A stretch of DNA of 64,000 nt from Labilibaculum manganireducens (GTDB lineage Bacteria; Bacteroidota; Bacteroidia; Bacteroidales; Marinifilaceae): the NCBI RefSeq assembly GCF_002843385.1, contig NZ_MVDE01000004.1, positions 124,001-188,000 of the forward strand. The letters run 5' to 3'. A program made the translations under genes and the position numbers. Positions within the stretch are counted from its first letter, which is position 1; every line of letters starts with the position of its first letter. Below are positions 43,733-52,642 of this stretch, one piece after another. Below the pieces are notes generated by a model that saw only the letters and a program-made list of their open reading frames with translations, made no database searches and had not been told where the DNA came from.

Positions 43733-45424
43733 ATGAAAAGATATATTATATACGTACTTGTATTATTCACGTCTTTATGCATAATTTCCTGCGACGACGA
43801 GATACTGGATGTCGATCCGGTAGATACATTCACCGATGCTGCAGTATGGAATGATTTAGCTTTGGCCGAATCTTACTTAAATACTTCATATACCAAAATA
43901 AAAGCAGAAGCAGAAAAGGGTTCAAGATTTGCAAGCCTTTCAGAAGAAATTTTTCAGATGCACACCTATGGTACAGAAAATGTTCGGCAAGGTTATCTCT
44001 CTTCTGATAATTCAAGCTTTGGTTGGGAAGACGACATGTGGAATCCTTGGGATTACTTCTATGGAGCTATAAAAGATGTAAATCTATTTCTCGAAAACAT
44101 AAAAGAAGTCCCAACTCCAAGTTCAGGAGATGATATCTGGAAAAATGATTTAATCGGACAAGGACATTTTTTAAGAGCTTATTTCTATTTCCAGCTTTAC
44201 AGTCTTTATGGAAGAGTTCCATTAATCAGTCAGGTATATCCGTTGGATACAAAAGAATTTACAGAAACCCGCGCATCACTGGAAGATGTAGCTAGCTTTA
44301 TTGTTACCGAGTGTGATTCCGCCGCGAACCTTTTACCTCTGGAATATAGTAACGCTAAAAATTTTGGAAGAGCTACAAAAGGTGCAGCTCTCATGCTAAA
44401 AGGCCGGACATTGCTCTTTGCTGCCAGCCCTTTATACGATAAAAATTATCCAGATCAGATAAAATGGCAAAAAGCTGCAGATGCAAATAAAGCTGTCCTC
44501 GATCTGCATAAGTACAGTTTACAATCCATCTCCAATTCTGATGAATATGCTTCTTTATTTTTAGATTCTAAGAATCCTGAAATTATTTTCGAAAAGTTGT
44601 ATGATAAAAAATATGTTGCGGGTTCTAATAATGTTTTCCTGCATCAGGCTCCTTGCGGAACAGGAAATGGGTTTCAGGGATGGGGAACCTTACAGCCAAC
44701 GCATAATGTTGTAAGTAAATTCCAAATGAGTGACGGTTCTAAATATATTCCCAATAAAAATACAGAAAAGCCTTGGGACAACAGGGATCTGCGCCTTCAT
44801 GCCACTATTTTTGTAGATGGAGACAACTGGGGATTCGGTGATGATAATCGTGAAATAGAATTTTTTGTTTCAGGAGAAGCTGAAGTCGATCCAGGAAAAG
44901 ACAGCCGGGAAGGGCCATCGTGGTGGAATGCCACTCAAACTGGCTATGGATTAAAAAAGTTCCTTGATCCGAACTATGATAATTTTGGCACTAATGCCAA
45001 CACAACGCCATGGATTTATATGCGGCTTGCTGAAGTGTATTTAAACTATGCTGAATGTTTAATTGAATTACACAAAAACCCAGAAGCGCTTATCTATATC
45101 AACCTTGTTCGTGAGCGCTCCTTACTGCCTCCCGCAGAAGGCGTAGATATACGTGCAGAATATGAATACGAACGCCAGATAGAACTATTGTTTGAAGGTC
45201 AGCGTTGGTTCGATATCCGAAGATGGAAACAAGCTGAAGAAATTTACAAAACACCAATTGAAGGAATAAACATCAAGAAATTTAAAGATGGAAGTAAAAC
45301 CTACGAGCTAAAATCAGAAGCAATTGAAACCCGTAACTTCTATGCTCCGAAAAACTATTGGATGCCAATTCCTCGCAGTGAGTTAAGAAAAGCACCACAA
45401 CTGGATGCTACTCCGTACGAATAA
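43733..45424 (+). CDS. SusD/RagB-family surface lipoprotein
   Basis: A 563-residue lipoprotein (leader ends CIISCDDE; Cys20). The fold is marked by LAESYLNTSYTKIKAEAE (SusD-like N-terminal), GQGHFLRAYFYFQLYSLYGRVPLI, AALMLKGRTLLFAASPLY and the late RQIELLFEGQRWFDIRRWK. It is the lid of the SusC transporter and captures the substrate at the cell surface. The gene follows susC after the inserted repeat. Confidence 0.95.
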   Translation: MKRYIIYVLVLFTSLCIISCDDEILDVDPVDTFTDAAVWNDLALAESYLNTSYTKIKAEAEKGSRFASLSEEIFQMHTYGTENVRQGYLSSDNSSFGWEDDMWNPWDYFYGAIKDVNLFLENIKEVPTPSSGDDIWKNDLIGQGHFLRAYFYFQLYSLYGRVPLISQVYPLDTKEFTETRASLEDVASFIVTECDSAANLLPLEYSNAKNFGRATKGAALMLKGRTLLFAASPLYDKNYPDQIKWQKAADANKAVLDLHKYSLQSISNSDEYASLFLDSKNPEIIFEKLYDKKYVAGSNNVFLHQAPCGTGNGFQGWGTLQPTHNVVSKFQMSDGSKYIPNKNTEKPWDNRDLRLHATIFVDGDNWGFGDDNREIEFFVSGEAEVDPGKDSREGPSWWNATQTGYGLKKFLDPNYDNFGTNANTTPWIYMRLAEVYLNYAECLIELHKNPEALIYINLVRERSLLPPAEGVDIRAEYEYERQIELLFEGQRWFDIRRWKQAEEIYKTPIEGINIKKFKDGSKTYELKSEAIETRNFYAPKNYWMPIPRSELRKAPQLDATPYE

Positions 45425-45509
45425 GTTTATAATAATTGACAATACAGAGCTTGAAGAAGGGAATTCTCTTCTTCGAACTCTTATTTATTCAACTTAAAAC
45501 GTTTTAAAA

Positions 45510-46907
45510 ATGATCAAAATACGACCCTACTTATTCTGCCTTATCTTTCAAGTGTTGTTTTTTTGCAGTTGCGGAGATTCTGATGATTCTCCTGATAATC
45601 CCATAGTTAAACCTGATCCTGAATTCCCCGAAGAAGAAAGTTCAAAAGAAACCTATTACCCAGCAAGTATCTGGAATGTGGAACAAGATAATGACTACCA
45701 AAATAGTGCAAGTCAGTTCTCTGTTGCGAGAATGAAGGAAACAGCAAATTTGGTTGCTTTTTGGGAATCTAAATTTGGAAATGATCCTTCAAAAACAGCA
45801 GATACAGAATATCGATTTCAATTGGACGATCTAATAGAAGAAAGTGAAAAAATGTACAAATTCTATCGTGACAGTCTCAAATTTGTAGAGAAGGGAAACT
45901 CCCTTACCGACAAATACCGAATGAACTTCTACATTTATTATAGCAACGAAGGAACCGTTTATGGAGGAGGTGCAGAAAATAAAATTGGAGCAATGTGGCT
46001 TACCCCCAACCGGATTAAAACCAAACCTTATGCAGCTATGGCTCATGAAATGGGACATGCTTTTCAATACATGGTATCATGCGATGGTAAATGGGGATTT
46101 ACATCCGGCAACAACGTGTCCATCTTCGAAATGACTTCGCAATATATGCTGTTTCAGTTTTATCCAAACTGGATGAAACTGGAGAATTACCACTTCGACA
46201 ATTTCATGCTGAATACACACAAGGCTTTCCTTCACGAGGATAATATGTATTGTTCTCCCTATATTTTGGAATATTGGTCAGACAAACACGGAATTGATTT
46301 TATTGGTAAACTTTGGAATAAAGCCATAAACGGGGAAGATCCTGTTATGACATACCAAAGAATAACTAAAATAGATCAAGCCGCCTTCAACAATGAAATA
46401 TTAGATGCTGCCCAAAAATTTATGACTTGGGATATGGATCGCATTCGTCCTTATGCAAAAAATTATGCAAATAAACATACCTGCGCTTTTAAATCAATAG
46501 GTGACGGCTGGTACCGCATTGCAGAAAACCGATGTCCTCAAAACTACGGTTACAATGGAATAAGATTGGAAGTTCCTGCGTCCGGAACGGAAATAAGACT
46601 TGATTTTGAAGGCATTGCCGGTGCTGACGGATACAATGCAGTGAATGTGGATAAAGCAGGTTGGGGCTATGCTTTTGTAGCTGTTAAAACCAATGGTGAA
46701 AGAGTGTACGGCACTCCCAATTTCAATTCAATTGGTAAGGCTTTATTTACAGTTCCCGAAAATACTTCTTACTTATGGTTAGTTGTTACAGGTGCTCCTT
46801 CCGAACATTGGATACACAATAATGACGGGTTTTCAGGCAACGATGAACAATGGCCCTACAAAATTAAACTTACAGGAACAACGTTACATAGTTCTGTAAA
46901 TAAGTAA
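45510..46907 (+). CDS. DUF6055-like lipoprotein with a HExxH metalloprotease motif
   Basis: A 465-residue lipoprotein (leader ends FFCSCGDS). The central domain carries HEMGHAFQY at about residue 178, a canonical HExxH zinc site, with a candidate third ligand Glu in IFEMTSQYM about 30 residues later. The C-terminal 110 residues form a beta-sandwich-like module beginning GDGWYRIAENRCPQNYGYNG. This fits the DUF6055 family, whose activity is unproven. It is the last gene of the SusCD locus, which has no carbohydrate-active enzyme, so peptide or glycoprotein cleavage at the cell surface is a reasonable hypothesis. Confidence 0.7.
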   Translation: MIKIRPYLFCLIFQVLFFCSCGDSDDSPDNPIVKPDPEFPEEESSKETYYPASIWNVEQDNDYQNSASQFSVARMKETANLVAFWESKFGNDPSKTADTEYRFQLDDLIEESEKMYKFYRDSLKFVEKGNSLTDKYRMNFYIYYSNEGTVYGGGAENKIGAMWLTPNRIKTKPYAAMAHEMGHAFQYMVSCDGKWGFTSGNNVSIFEMTSQYMLFQFYPNWMKLENYHFDNFMLNTHKAFLHEDNMYCSPYILEYWSDKHGIDFIGKLWNKAINGEDPVMTYQRITKIDQAAFNNEILDAAQKFMTWDMDRIRPYAKNYANKHTCAFKSIGDGWYRIAENRCPQNYGYNGIRLEVPASGTEIRLDFEGIAGADGYNAVNVDKAGWGYAFVAVKTNGERVYGTPNFNSIGKALFTVPENTSYLWLVVTGAPSEHWIHNNDGFSGNDEQWPYKIKLTGTTLHSSVNK

Positions 46908-46942
46908 AAGTTCCCTTTTCTCATACAGAGGTGAATTTTTGA

Positions 46943-46978
46943 GTCGGTTAATTCGTTTTAAGAATTGCCGGCTTTTTT
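46943..46978 (+). terminator. Terminator of the SusCD operon
   Basis: GTCGGTTAATTC pairs imperfectly with GAATTGCCGGC, followed by TTTTTT. It lies 36 nt after the last gene of the operon. Confidence 0.75.
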
Positions 46979-47109
46979 ATTACAACCTCCTAATTTAAAT
47001 CTTCTGTTCAGTTTGAGTCCAATTATCCATTCTTTACTTTAAAGAAGATCTTTTAATTTTTGACTCACGAACTAAAGACCTCCACTCTATATCTTTTAAA
47101 GCATAATAA

Positions 47110-47140
47110 TAAAAAAGAGCTGCAACCCAATGCTGCAGCT
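47110..47140 (-). terminator. Terminator of the ferritin-like/NfnAB-like operon
   Basis: AGCTGCA (47118-47124) pairs with TGCAGCT (47134-47140). Six T follow on the minus strand below the ferritin-like stop. Confidence 0.8.
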
Positions 47141-47163
47141 TTTCCATACAAAGTTTTTTAATT

Positions 47164-47622
47164 CTAATTCTCTGTTAGAATATTATTGTCGTATTCCACT
47201 TCAAAACGAAGTTTATGCTTTGCTTCTTCCTGAGCAAGCATAAGGAATAATTTTTTCGACGATTCATCTATGGCCGTAGAAGCTAGATCATTATACAATC
47301 TAAAAGCGATTTTCTCCTTTTTCATGGCAAGAATTAACGCTTCCTGATAAGTAATATTTGATTTATCAACATCTACATCCAGTAAATAATCCCCAATTTT
47401 CAAATCTGCAACTTTAGCTTCTGAAACCTGATACTTTTTACCATTCTTAATTGCCTCCAATTTGGCTCGGTGACCAAGTTCTTCCAAGGCATATTGCTCA
47501 AAAGTATCTTTCATCTCCTGATGTTTCATTTTACCAGCAAGTTCTGTATAAAAATCAGCAGCCATTTGTTCTTCATTAATGGCAAAATCTAAAATATCTT
47601 CAAGTGAATTAAACTCTTTCAT
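47164..47622 (-). CDS. Ferritin/rubrerythrin-like di-iron protein
   Basis: A 152-residue four-helix-bundle protein of the rubrerythrin domain type. Probable di-iron ligands are Glu18 (helix A), Glu48-x2-His51 (EELGH), Glu in KKEKIAFRLY, and Glu133-x2-His136 (EEAKH). The C-terminal rubredoxin domain of true rubrerythrin is absent. It would scavenge peroxide or store iron. It lies 12 nt downstream of an NfnL/GltA-like gene and may receive electrons from that complex. The gene at 33490 is a degenerate paralogue. Confidence 0.85.
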   Translation of the reverse strand: MKEFNSLEDILDFAINEEQMAADFYTELAGKMKHQEMKDTFEQYALEELGHRAKLEAIKNGKKYQVSEAKVADLKIGDYLLDVDVDKSNITYQEALILAMKKEKIAFRLYNDLASTAIDESSKKLFLMLAQEEAKHKLRFEVEYDNNILTEN

Positions 47623-47634
47623 TTTTTCTAATTT

Positions 47635-49137
47635 TTAGTGTTCCACTTTATTGGATAAATATTTTTCCTGCAAATAGATATTCATATTTTTAGCAGCTTT
47701 TCTACCATCTCCCATTGCAAGAATAACTGTAGCGCCACCGCGAACAATATCTCCACCCGCAAATACTTCAGGTATTGACGATTGCATTTTATCTTTTACA
47801 ACTTCAATCGTTCCCCATTTCGAAACCTCCAAGCCTTCTACAGAATTTGGAATCAATGGATTTGGAGAAACTCCTACTGCTACCACAACTACTGTTGCAT
47901 CAATAGTATATTCAGAACCTTCCATTGGAATTGGTCTTCTTCTGCCCGATGCGTCAGGTTCGCCTAATTCCATTTTCTGAACCTTAATTTGCTTTACACG
48001 ACTATTTTCATCAGCAATGTATTCAATTGGATTCGTTAAGGTAAGGAACTCTATTCCTTCCTGCTTTGCATGATGAACTTCCTCAACACGGGCAGGCATT
48101 TCTTCTTCAGAACGACGATAAACAATAATTGCTCTTTCAGCACCTAATCGTTTTGCAGTACGAACCGAATCCATAGCAGTATTACCACCGCCAACAACCA
48201 CAACATTTTTACCGCGTAATATTGGCGTATCCGATTCTTCCGAATCAGCTCCCATCAAATTCACACGGGTTAAATACTCATTTGATGACATAATTCCGTT
48301 CGAATTTTCACCCGGAATATTCATAAACCGAGGTAAACCAGCTCCACTACCTACATAGAATGCTTTATATCCTTCTTCTTTTAAATCATCTAAGCTTGCA
48401 GTTTGTCCTACAATGTAGTTGGTGATGAATTTCACACCCATTCGGCGTAAATTTTCAATTTCCACATCAACAACTGCATTTGGCAAACGGAATTCAGGAA
48501 TGCCATATTTCAACACTCCGCCAATTTCATGCAGAGCTTCGAAAACAGTTACATCGTAACCCAATTTAGCCATATCGCCGGCAAAAGACAAACCTGATGG
48601 TCCGGAACCGATAACTGCAACTTTAACACCATTTGATTCTGCCAATTCAGGAACAGAAATTACTCCGGATTCTCTTTCAAAATCTGCAGCAAAACGTTCC
48701 AAATGACCAATTGCTACAGAAGGCAGATTCAATTTCTCAACATAAAAACACCTTTGCTCACATTGTACTTCCTGAGGACAAACACGACCACAAACCGCTG
48801 GCAAAGCGCTGGTTTCTTTTAAAACAGATGCCGCTTCCAAAATATTGCCACGCTCAATATTTTTAATAAATTTAGGAATATTGATACTAACAGGGCATCC
48901 TTCCATACAGGTTGGATTTACACAATCCATACAACGCGTGGCTTCACGCATTGCTTCCTCTTTGGTTAAACCAACATTCACCTCAACACGCTGAGACTTA
49001 ATTCGTTCTTCAGGAGCCATTTCTGTCATCTCCACCCTTTCAACCGCCATACGATCTTTGGCTTTTGTCAGTTTTTGGAGTTCGACTCTCCACTCTTGTT
49101 TACGTTCGTTTTTTATATATTCTTCAGACCTTTCCAT
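47635..49137 (-). CDS. NfnB/GltA-like NADPH flavoprotein (large subunit of NfnAB/SudAB type)
   Basis: A 500-residue FAD/NAD-binding iron-sulfur flavoprotein. The N-terminal Cys-rich ferredoxin-like part reads CMDCVNPTCMEGCPVSI and AVCGRVCPQEVQCEQRC. The FAD fold is GSGPSGLSFAGDMAKLGYDV, and the NADPH fold is VVVGGGNTAMDSVRTAKRLG. By itself it could be a glutamate synthase small subunit, but the upstream partner is a 2Fe-2S FAD protein, which makes the electron-bifurcating NADH-dependent ferredoxin:NADP oxidoreductase (Nfn) or sulfide dehydrogenase (Sud) the better reading. 23 nt separate the two genes. Confidence 0.85.
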   Translation of the reverse strand: MERSEEYIKNERKQEWRVELQKLTKAKDRMAVERVEMTEMAPEERIKSQRVEVNVGLTKEEAMREATRCMDCVNPTCMEGCPVSINIPKFIKNIERGNILEAASVLKETSALPAVCGRVCPQEVQCEQRCFYVEKLNLPSVAIGHLERFAADFERESGVISVPELAESNGVKVAVIGSGPSGLSFAGDMAKLGYDVTVFEALHEIGGVLKYGIPEFRLPNAVVDVEIENLRRMGVKFITNYIVGQTASLDDLKEEGYKAFYVGSGAGLPRFMNIPGENSNGIMSSNEYLTRVNLMGADSEESDTPILRGKNVVVVGGGNTAMDSVRTAKRLGAERAIIVYRRSEEEMPARVEEVHHAKQEGIEFLTLTNPIEYIADENSRVKQIKVQKMELGEPDASGRRRPIPMEGSEYTIDATVVVVAVGVSPNPLIPNSVEGLEVSKWGTIEVVKDKMQSSIPEVFAGGDIVRGGATVILAMGDGRKAAKNMNIYLQEKYLSNKVEH

Positions 49138-49160
49138 TGTCCTGTTTTGTCTTTAATTGA

Positions 49161-49979
49161 TTAATTTTGAAAATGATCCATTTTGTCATTTTCTTCTTCC
49201 TTGTAACCGCCTAATCTTGACATCATTTCGTCAAAATCAATTTTATGAGCATCAAACTCAGGTCCATCTACGCAAGTAAATTTAGTTTTACCATCAACGG
49301 TAACCCTGCATGCTCCGCACATACCCGTTCCGTCAACCATAATACTATTCAAACTCGCCATGGTAGGAATTTCATATTTCTTGGTCAGCAAGGAACAGAA
49401 TTTCATCATAATGGCAGGCCCAATGGTGATGCACTCATCCACTTTTTCACGCTTAATAACCTCTTCCATACCTTCAGTAACCAAACCTTTTCTTCCATAT
49501 GAACCATCATCTGTCATCACGATAAGCTCATCGGAATGTTTGCGCATTTCATCTTCCAGAATCAAAAGCTCTTTTGATCTTGCTGCAATAACAGTAATAA
49601 CACGATTACCCGCTTTTTTATATCCTTCAACAATTGGAAGCAGTGGCGCAACACCAACACCACCACCGCAGCAAAGCACAGTGCCAACATTGTGAATTTC
49701 AGTTGGTTTTCCAAGCGGACCAACTAAATCTGTTACATATTCACCAACTTCAAGCTGACACAATTTAGTAGACGACACGCCCATTTTCTGAACGATAATG
49801 GTAATTGTTCCCTTTGCAATATCTGCACCGGCAATTGTTAAAGGGATACGTTCCCCTTTTTCGCCTACCCGTACAATTACGAAATTACCTGGTTTGCGAG
49901 CCTTAGCAATTAAAGGTGCCTCAACCACAATTTTTACTACTTTTTCTGAAAAATTCTCTTTTTCAACTATCTTGTTCAT
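49161..49979 (-). CDS. NfnA/SudB-like FAD/2Fe-2S electron-transfer subunit
   Basis: A 272-residue DHOD-K/PyrK-type reductase. FAD is held by the RIPLTIAGAD region, NAD(H) by CCGGGVGVAPLLPIVEGYK, and a 2Fe-2S cluster by the Cys pattern GTGMCGACRVTVDGKTKFTC. Together with the downstream large subunit it should interconvert NADH, NADPH and reduced ferredoxin in the cytosol. The frame is open to 50054, but the ATG at 49979 (MNKIVEKENFSEKVV) matches the family N-terminus. Confidence 0.88.
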   Translation of the reverse strand: MNKIVEKENFSEKVVKIVVEAPLIAKARKPGNFVIVRVGEKGERIPLTIAGADIAKGTITIIVQKMGVSSTKLCQLEVGEYVTDLVGPLGKPTEIHNVGTVLCCGGGVGVAPLLPIVEGYKKAGNRVITVIAARSKELLILEDEMRKHSDELIVMTDDGSYGRKGLVTEGMEEVIKREKVDECITIGPAIMMKFCSLLTKKYEIPTMASLNSIMVDGTGMCGACRVTVDGKTKFTCVDGPEFDAHKIDFDEMMSRLGGYKEEENDKMDHFQN

Positions 49980-50260
49980 TACTTTTCTTAAATAAATGAA
50001 TGAATAAAATGCTAAATAACTGGAATACCACAATTCAAACAATCTGATTCGCAATCGATTCCATTCTGATACTACAGCACATATTTACAATTCAAAAGTA
50101 TAAAGAAGTAAGATTCCAGCCTAGCCAAACACATATAAATTAGCCTGATAAAATACTTTAGGATGAATCTAAATAGACACCGAAATAATTCATTCACATC
50201 CAAACAGAAAGAACAAAATACTTTTTAATTTTACCTTGTTATTGATTTCAACAGTAATTT

Positions 50261-50596
50261 ATGCCTGAATTAAACAGAGTTCAAATCGAAATACTAATTA
50301 CCGATAGAATTTCAAAACTTGAAAATGAAATCGTAATGCTGAAAGATCTCACCCAACCTGTTTCGCCGGATTGTGCCATTGGCAGAGTTAGCCGAATGGA
50401 TGCAATAAACAACAAAAGTGTAAATGAGGCTGCTTTGCGTAAAAAGGAAATTCAACTATCGGCCTTGAAAGATGCTCTGAAGAATATTGATTCGGATGAT
50501 TTTGGAAAATGCATAAAATGCGGAATTCAAATTCCCATTGGAAGAATCATGATTATGCCTGAAAGCAAGAAATGTGTAAATTGTGCCAATCAATAA
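50261..50596 (+). CDS. DksA/TraR-family zinc-finger protein
   Basis: A 111-residue protein. A coiled-coil-forming N-terminal half (LEKEI- and KEIQLSALKDALKNIDSDDF) precedes a zinc finger CIKCG...CVNCA that ends the chain. The family binds the RNA polymerase secondary channel or regulates stringent-type transcription; in Bacteroidota this short form may serve only as a partial DksA analogue. Confidence 0.8.
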   Translation: MPELNRVQIEILITDRISKLENEIVMLKDLTQPVSPDCAIGRVSRMDAINNKSVNEAALRKKEIQLSALKDALKNIDSDDFGKCIKCGIQIPIGRIMIMPESKKCVNCANQ

Positions 50597-50641
50597 AGTA
50601 ACTAAATTGACGAACATCAAATCACAAATTTAAAACTTACG

Positions 50642-50845
50642 ATGATACTTTCAATCATATTTGACATTTGGCTGCTAAGCAAACTAATAGCAATATTACT
50701 TCCGGTAATTGCCATAATTGATATACTCCGTAGAGATTTACTAGGCATCAACAGATTAATCTGGATATTACTTGTTGTTTTTATCCCTTTTGTAGGCTCA
50801 ATCATCTATTTCTATGATCGGTTTACTTACAAAGCCAAATTTTAA
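50642..50845 (+). CDS. Small PLDc_N-like membrane protein
   Basis: A 67-residue protein with two transmembrane helices. The linking motif RDLLGINRLIWILLVVFIP and ending GSIIYFYDR fit the phospholipase D N-terminal domain (PLDc_N) found alone in many small proteins. Role unknown. It follows the DksA-like gene by 45 nt. Confidence 0.7.
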   Translation: MILSIIFDIWLLSKLIAILLPVIAIIDILRRDLLGINRLIWILLVVFIPFVGSIIYFYDRFTYKAKF

Positions 50846-50846
50846 A

Positions 50847-50854
50847 TATCTTTG
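50847..50854 (+). promoter_or_regulatory. -7 promoter box for the SUI1-like gene
   Basis: TATCTTTG matches TAnnTTTG, starting at the end of the previous gene and giving an untranslated leader of about 85 nt. Confidence 0.45.
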
Positions 50855-50946
50855 TACTGATAGTAATAAATAACTGGTGCTTCGTGGTAAAATATCCATT
50901 TTAGACTGGTTACTGTGTACTAATTACTAACATACAATTAAATAAA

Positions 50947-51282
50947 ATGGCAAAAAGTAAAAAAAATATCGTTTACTCAACGAACCCCGACTACAATTAC
51001 GAATACGATGATGAACCGGTAGAAGAAACCTTAGCTCCGAACAAACAAAAACTAAGAGTTTTACTGGACAAAAAACAGAGAAAAGGTAAAGTTGTTACTT
51101 TAATTGAAGGTTTCGTAGGTACTTCTGATGACCTAAAAGAATTAGGCAAAATATTAAAAAGCAAATGTGGCGGCGGAGGTTCTGCCAAAGATGGAGAAAT
51201 CTTAATTCAAGGCGATCACCGAGATAAAATCATGGATCTTTTAAAAGCAGAAGGATATCAGGTTAAACGAGTTGGAGGATGA
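50947..51282 (+). CDS. SUI1/YciH-family translation initiation protein
   Basis: A 111-residue eIF1/SUI1-like protein. The basic core reads DKKQRKGKVVTLIEGFVG, followed by CGGGGSAKDGEILIQGDHRD, the glycine-rich SUI1 signature, and it ends KAEGYQVKRVGG. Members bind the small ribosomal subunit and influence start-codon fidelity. The first 35 residues are acidic and probably unstructured. Confidence 0.9.
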   Translation: MAKSKKNIVYSTNPDYNYEYDDEPVEETLAPNKQKLRVLLDKKQRKGKVVTLIEGFVGTSDDLKELGKILKSKCGGGGSAKDGEILIQGDHRDKIMDLLKAEGYQVKRVGG

Positions 51283-51381
51283 TTCTAAAGATCTGAGAAA
51301 TTAGATTTCAGATATTAAGCGAATCAAATCTCAGCCTTTTATACGATTTTAGATACAAAATTACACAAATGATCTAATACA

Positions 51382-51412
51382 AAAACCGAAATCCATAATG
51401 GATTTCGGTTTT
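51382..51412. terminator. Bidirectional terminator between SUI1 and purC
   Basis: AAAACCGAAATCC pairs perfectly with GGATTTCGGTTTT around ATAAT, with a T-rich tail on either strand. It serves both convergent genes. Confidence 0.9.
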
Positions 51413-51456
51413 ATTTTTTCTTTCCTATTAGTCCACTTTAGGGGATTTATGGGTAA

Positions 51457-52407
51457 TTATTTTAAAGATTCCAAACAAGTTAAAATGTTCTTCTCTATTC
51501 TTGCATTTACACTTTTAGCATCTGCTTTCACGAACTTTTCACCAATAATTTGCTCGTACAACTCGATGTAACGCTCCGAAATCTGATTTACTTTTTCTTC
51601 AGTCATTTCAGGAACCTTCTGTCCGTCTTTACCTTGAAAACCATTCTCCATTAACCATTCGCGAACAAACTCTTTCGACAATTGTTTCTGCTGCTCATTC
51701 TTAGCCAAACGCTCAGCATATCCCTCCGAATAAAAGTAACGGGATGAATCTGGTGTATGAATCTCATCAATCAGGTAGATCACACCATCTTTTTTACCAA
51801 ATTCATATTTTGTATCAACCAAAATCAAACCTTTTTCGGCAGCAATTTCAGTTCCTCTGGCAAATAAAGCCTGAGTATATTTTTCAAGCATTTCGTAATC
51901 TTCTTTAGATACAATGCCTTGTTTCAATATTTCTTCTTTGGAAATATCTTCATCGTGACCTTCCATTGCCTTTGTTGTTGGCGTAATGATCGGTTTTTCA
52001 AATTTCTGATTTTCCTTCATTCCCTCAGGCATCGGCTCACCACAAAGTGCGCGTTTACCTGCTTTGTACTCTCTCCATGCATGACCGGTTAAATATCCTC
52101 TAATCACCATCTCAACCATAAACGGCTCAGCCAGATGACCAATTGTTACCATTGGATCAGGAGTTGCAATTTTCCAGTTTGGAACGATATCCGATGTTGC
52201 ATCTAAAAAGCGGGTTGCAATTTGATTCAATACCTGTCCCTTAAAAGGAATACCTTCAGGTAATACAACATCAAAAGCTGAAATGCGATCAGAAACAACC
52301 ATAGCAAGATACTCATCGTTAATATTATAAACGTCTCTTACCTTACCTACATATAGATTCTTTTGATTCGGGAAATTAAAATCTGTTTTAACAATTGCTT
52401 CATTCAT
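51457..52407 (-). CDS. purC: Phosphoribosylaminoimidazole-succinocarboxamide synthase PurC
   Basis: A 316-residue SAICAR synthetase, which joins CAIR and aspartate with ATP in purine synthesis. The phosphate-binding start reads [12 protein letters not shown], followed by [21 protein letters not shown] (in two parts [12 protein letters not shown] and LPEGIPFKG), [17 protein letters not shown] and [16 protein letters not shown]. It is the long eukaryotic/Bacteroidota-type variant rather than the 240-residue E. coli one. Confidence 0.95.
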   Translation of the reverse strand: MNEAIVKTDFNFPNQKNLYVGKVRDVYNINDEYLAMVVSDRISAFDVVLPEGIPFKGQVLNQIATRFLDATSDIVPNWKIATPDPMVTIGHLAEPFMVEMVIRGYLTGHAWREYKAGKRALCGEPMPEGMKENQKFEKPIITPTTKAMEGHDEDISKEEILKQGIVSKEDYEMLEKYTQALFARGTEIAAEKGLILVDTKYEFGKKDGVIYLIDEIHTPDSSRYFYSEGYAERLAKNEQQKQLSKEFVREWLMENGFQGKDGQKVPEMTEEKVNQISERYIELYEQIIGEKFVKADAKSVNARIEKNILTCLESLK

Positions 52408-52444
52408 TGCTCCAAAAATTCTAATAATTTATAAAAATGGTTTA

Positions 52445-52505
52445 AACTATAAGCCATTAGCTGTAAACTGCCAGGCATCAGCTGATATTTGCTGCATTCT
52501 GCTAC
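52445..52505. repeat. Short degenerate AGCTG/GCAG repeat
   Basis: The spacer above purC reads AACTATAAGCCATTAGCTGT, AAACTGCCAGGCATCAGCTG and ATATTTGCTGCATTCTGCT, a string of degenerate TAAGC/AGCTG/TGC words like those at 8628. No reading frame. Confidence 0.4.
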
Positions 52506-52642
52506 CAAAATAACAATAATGTAAAAATTCAGCTTTTAATTCAGTGCGAAGATATATAAAAGTAAAAAAGCAGAAAAGCTGTAACAGTTATTTATATCCA
52601 TCTTCACCATACTTTTTACAAAACTGTTTACCGGTAACTCTT

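Noticed and set aside
47635-49137. Glutamate synthase small subunit (GltD) as the primary call.
   Set aside because: No large GltB subunit is adjacent; the partner is a 2Fe-2S FAD subunit, which fits Nfn/Sud better.
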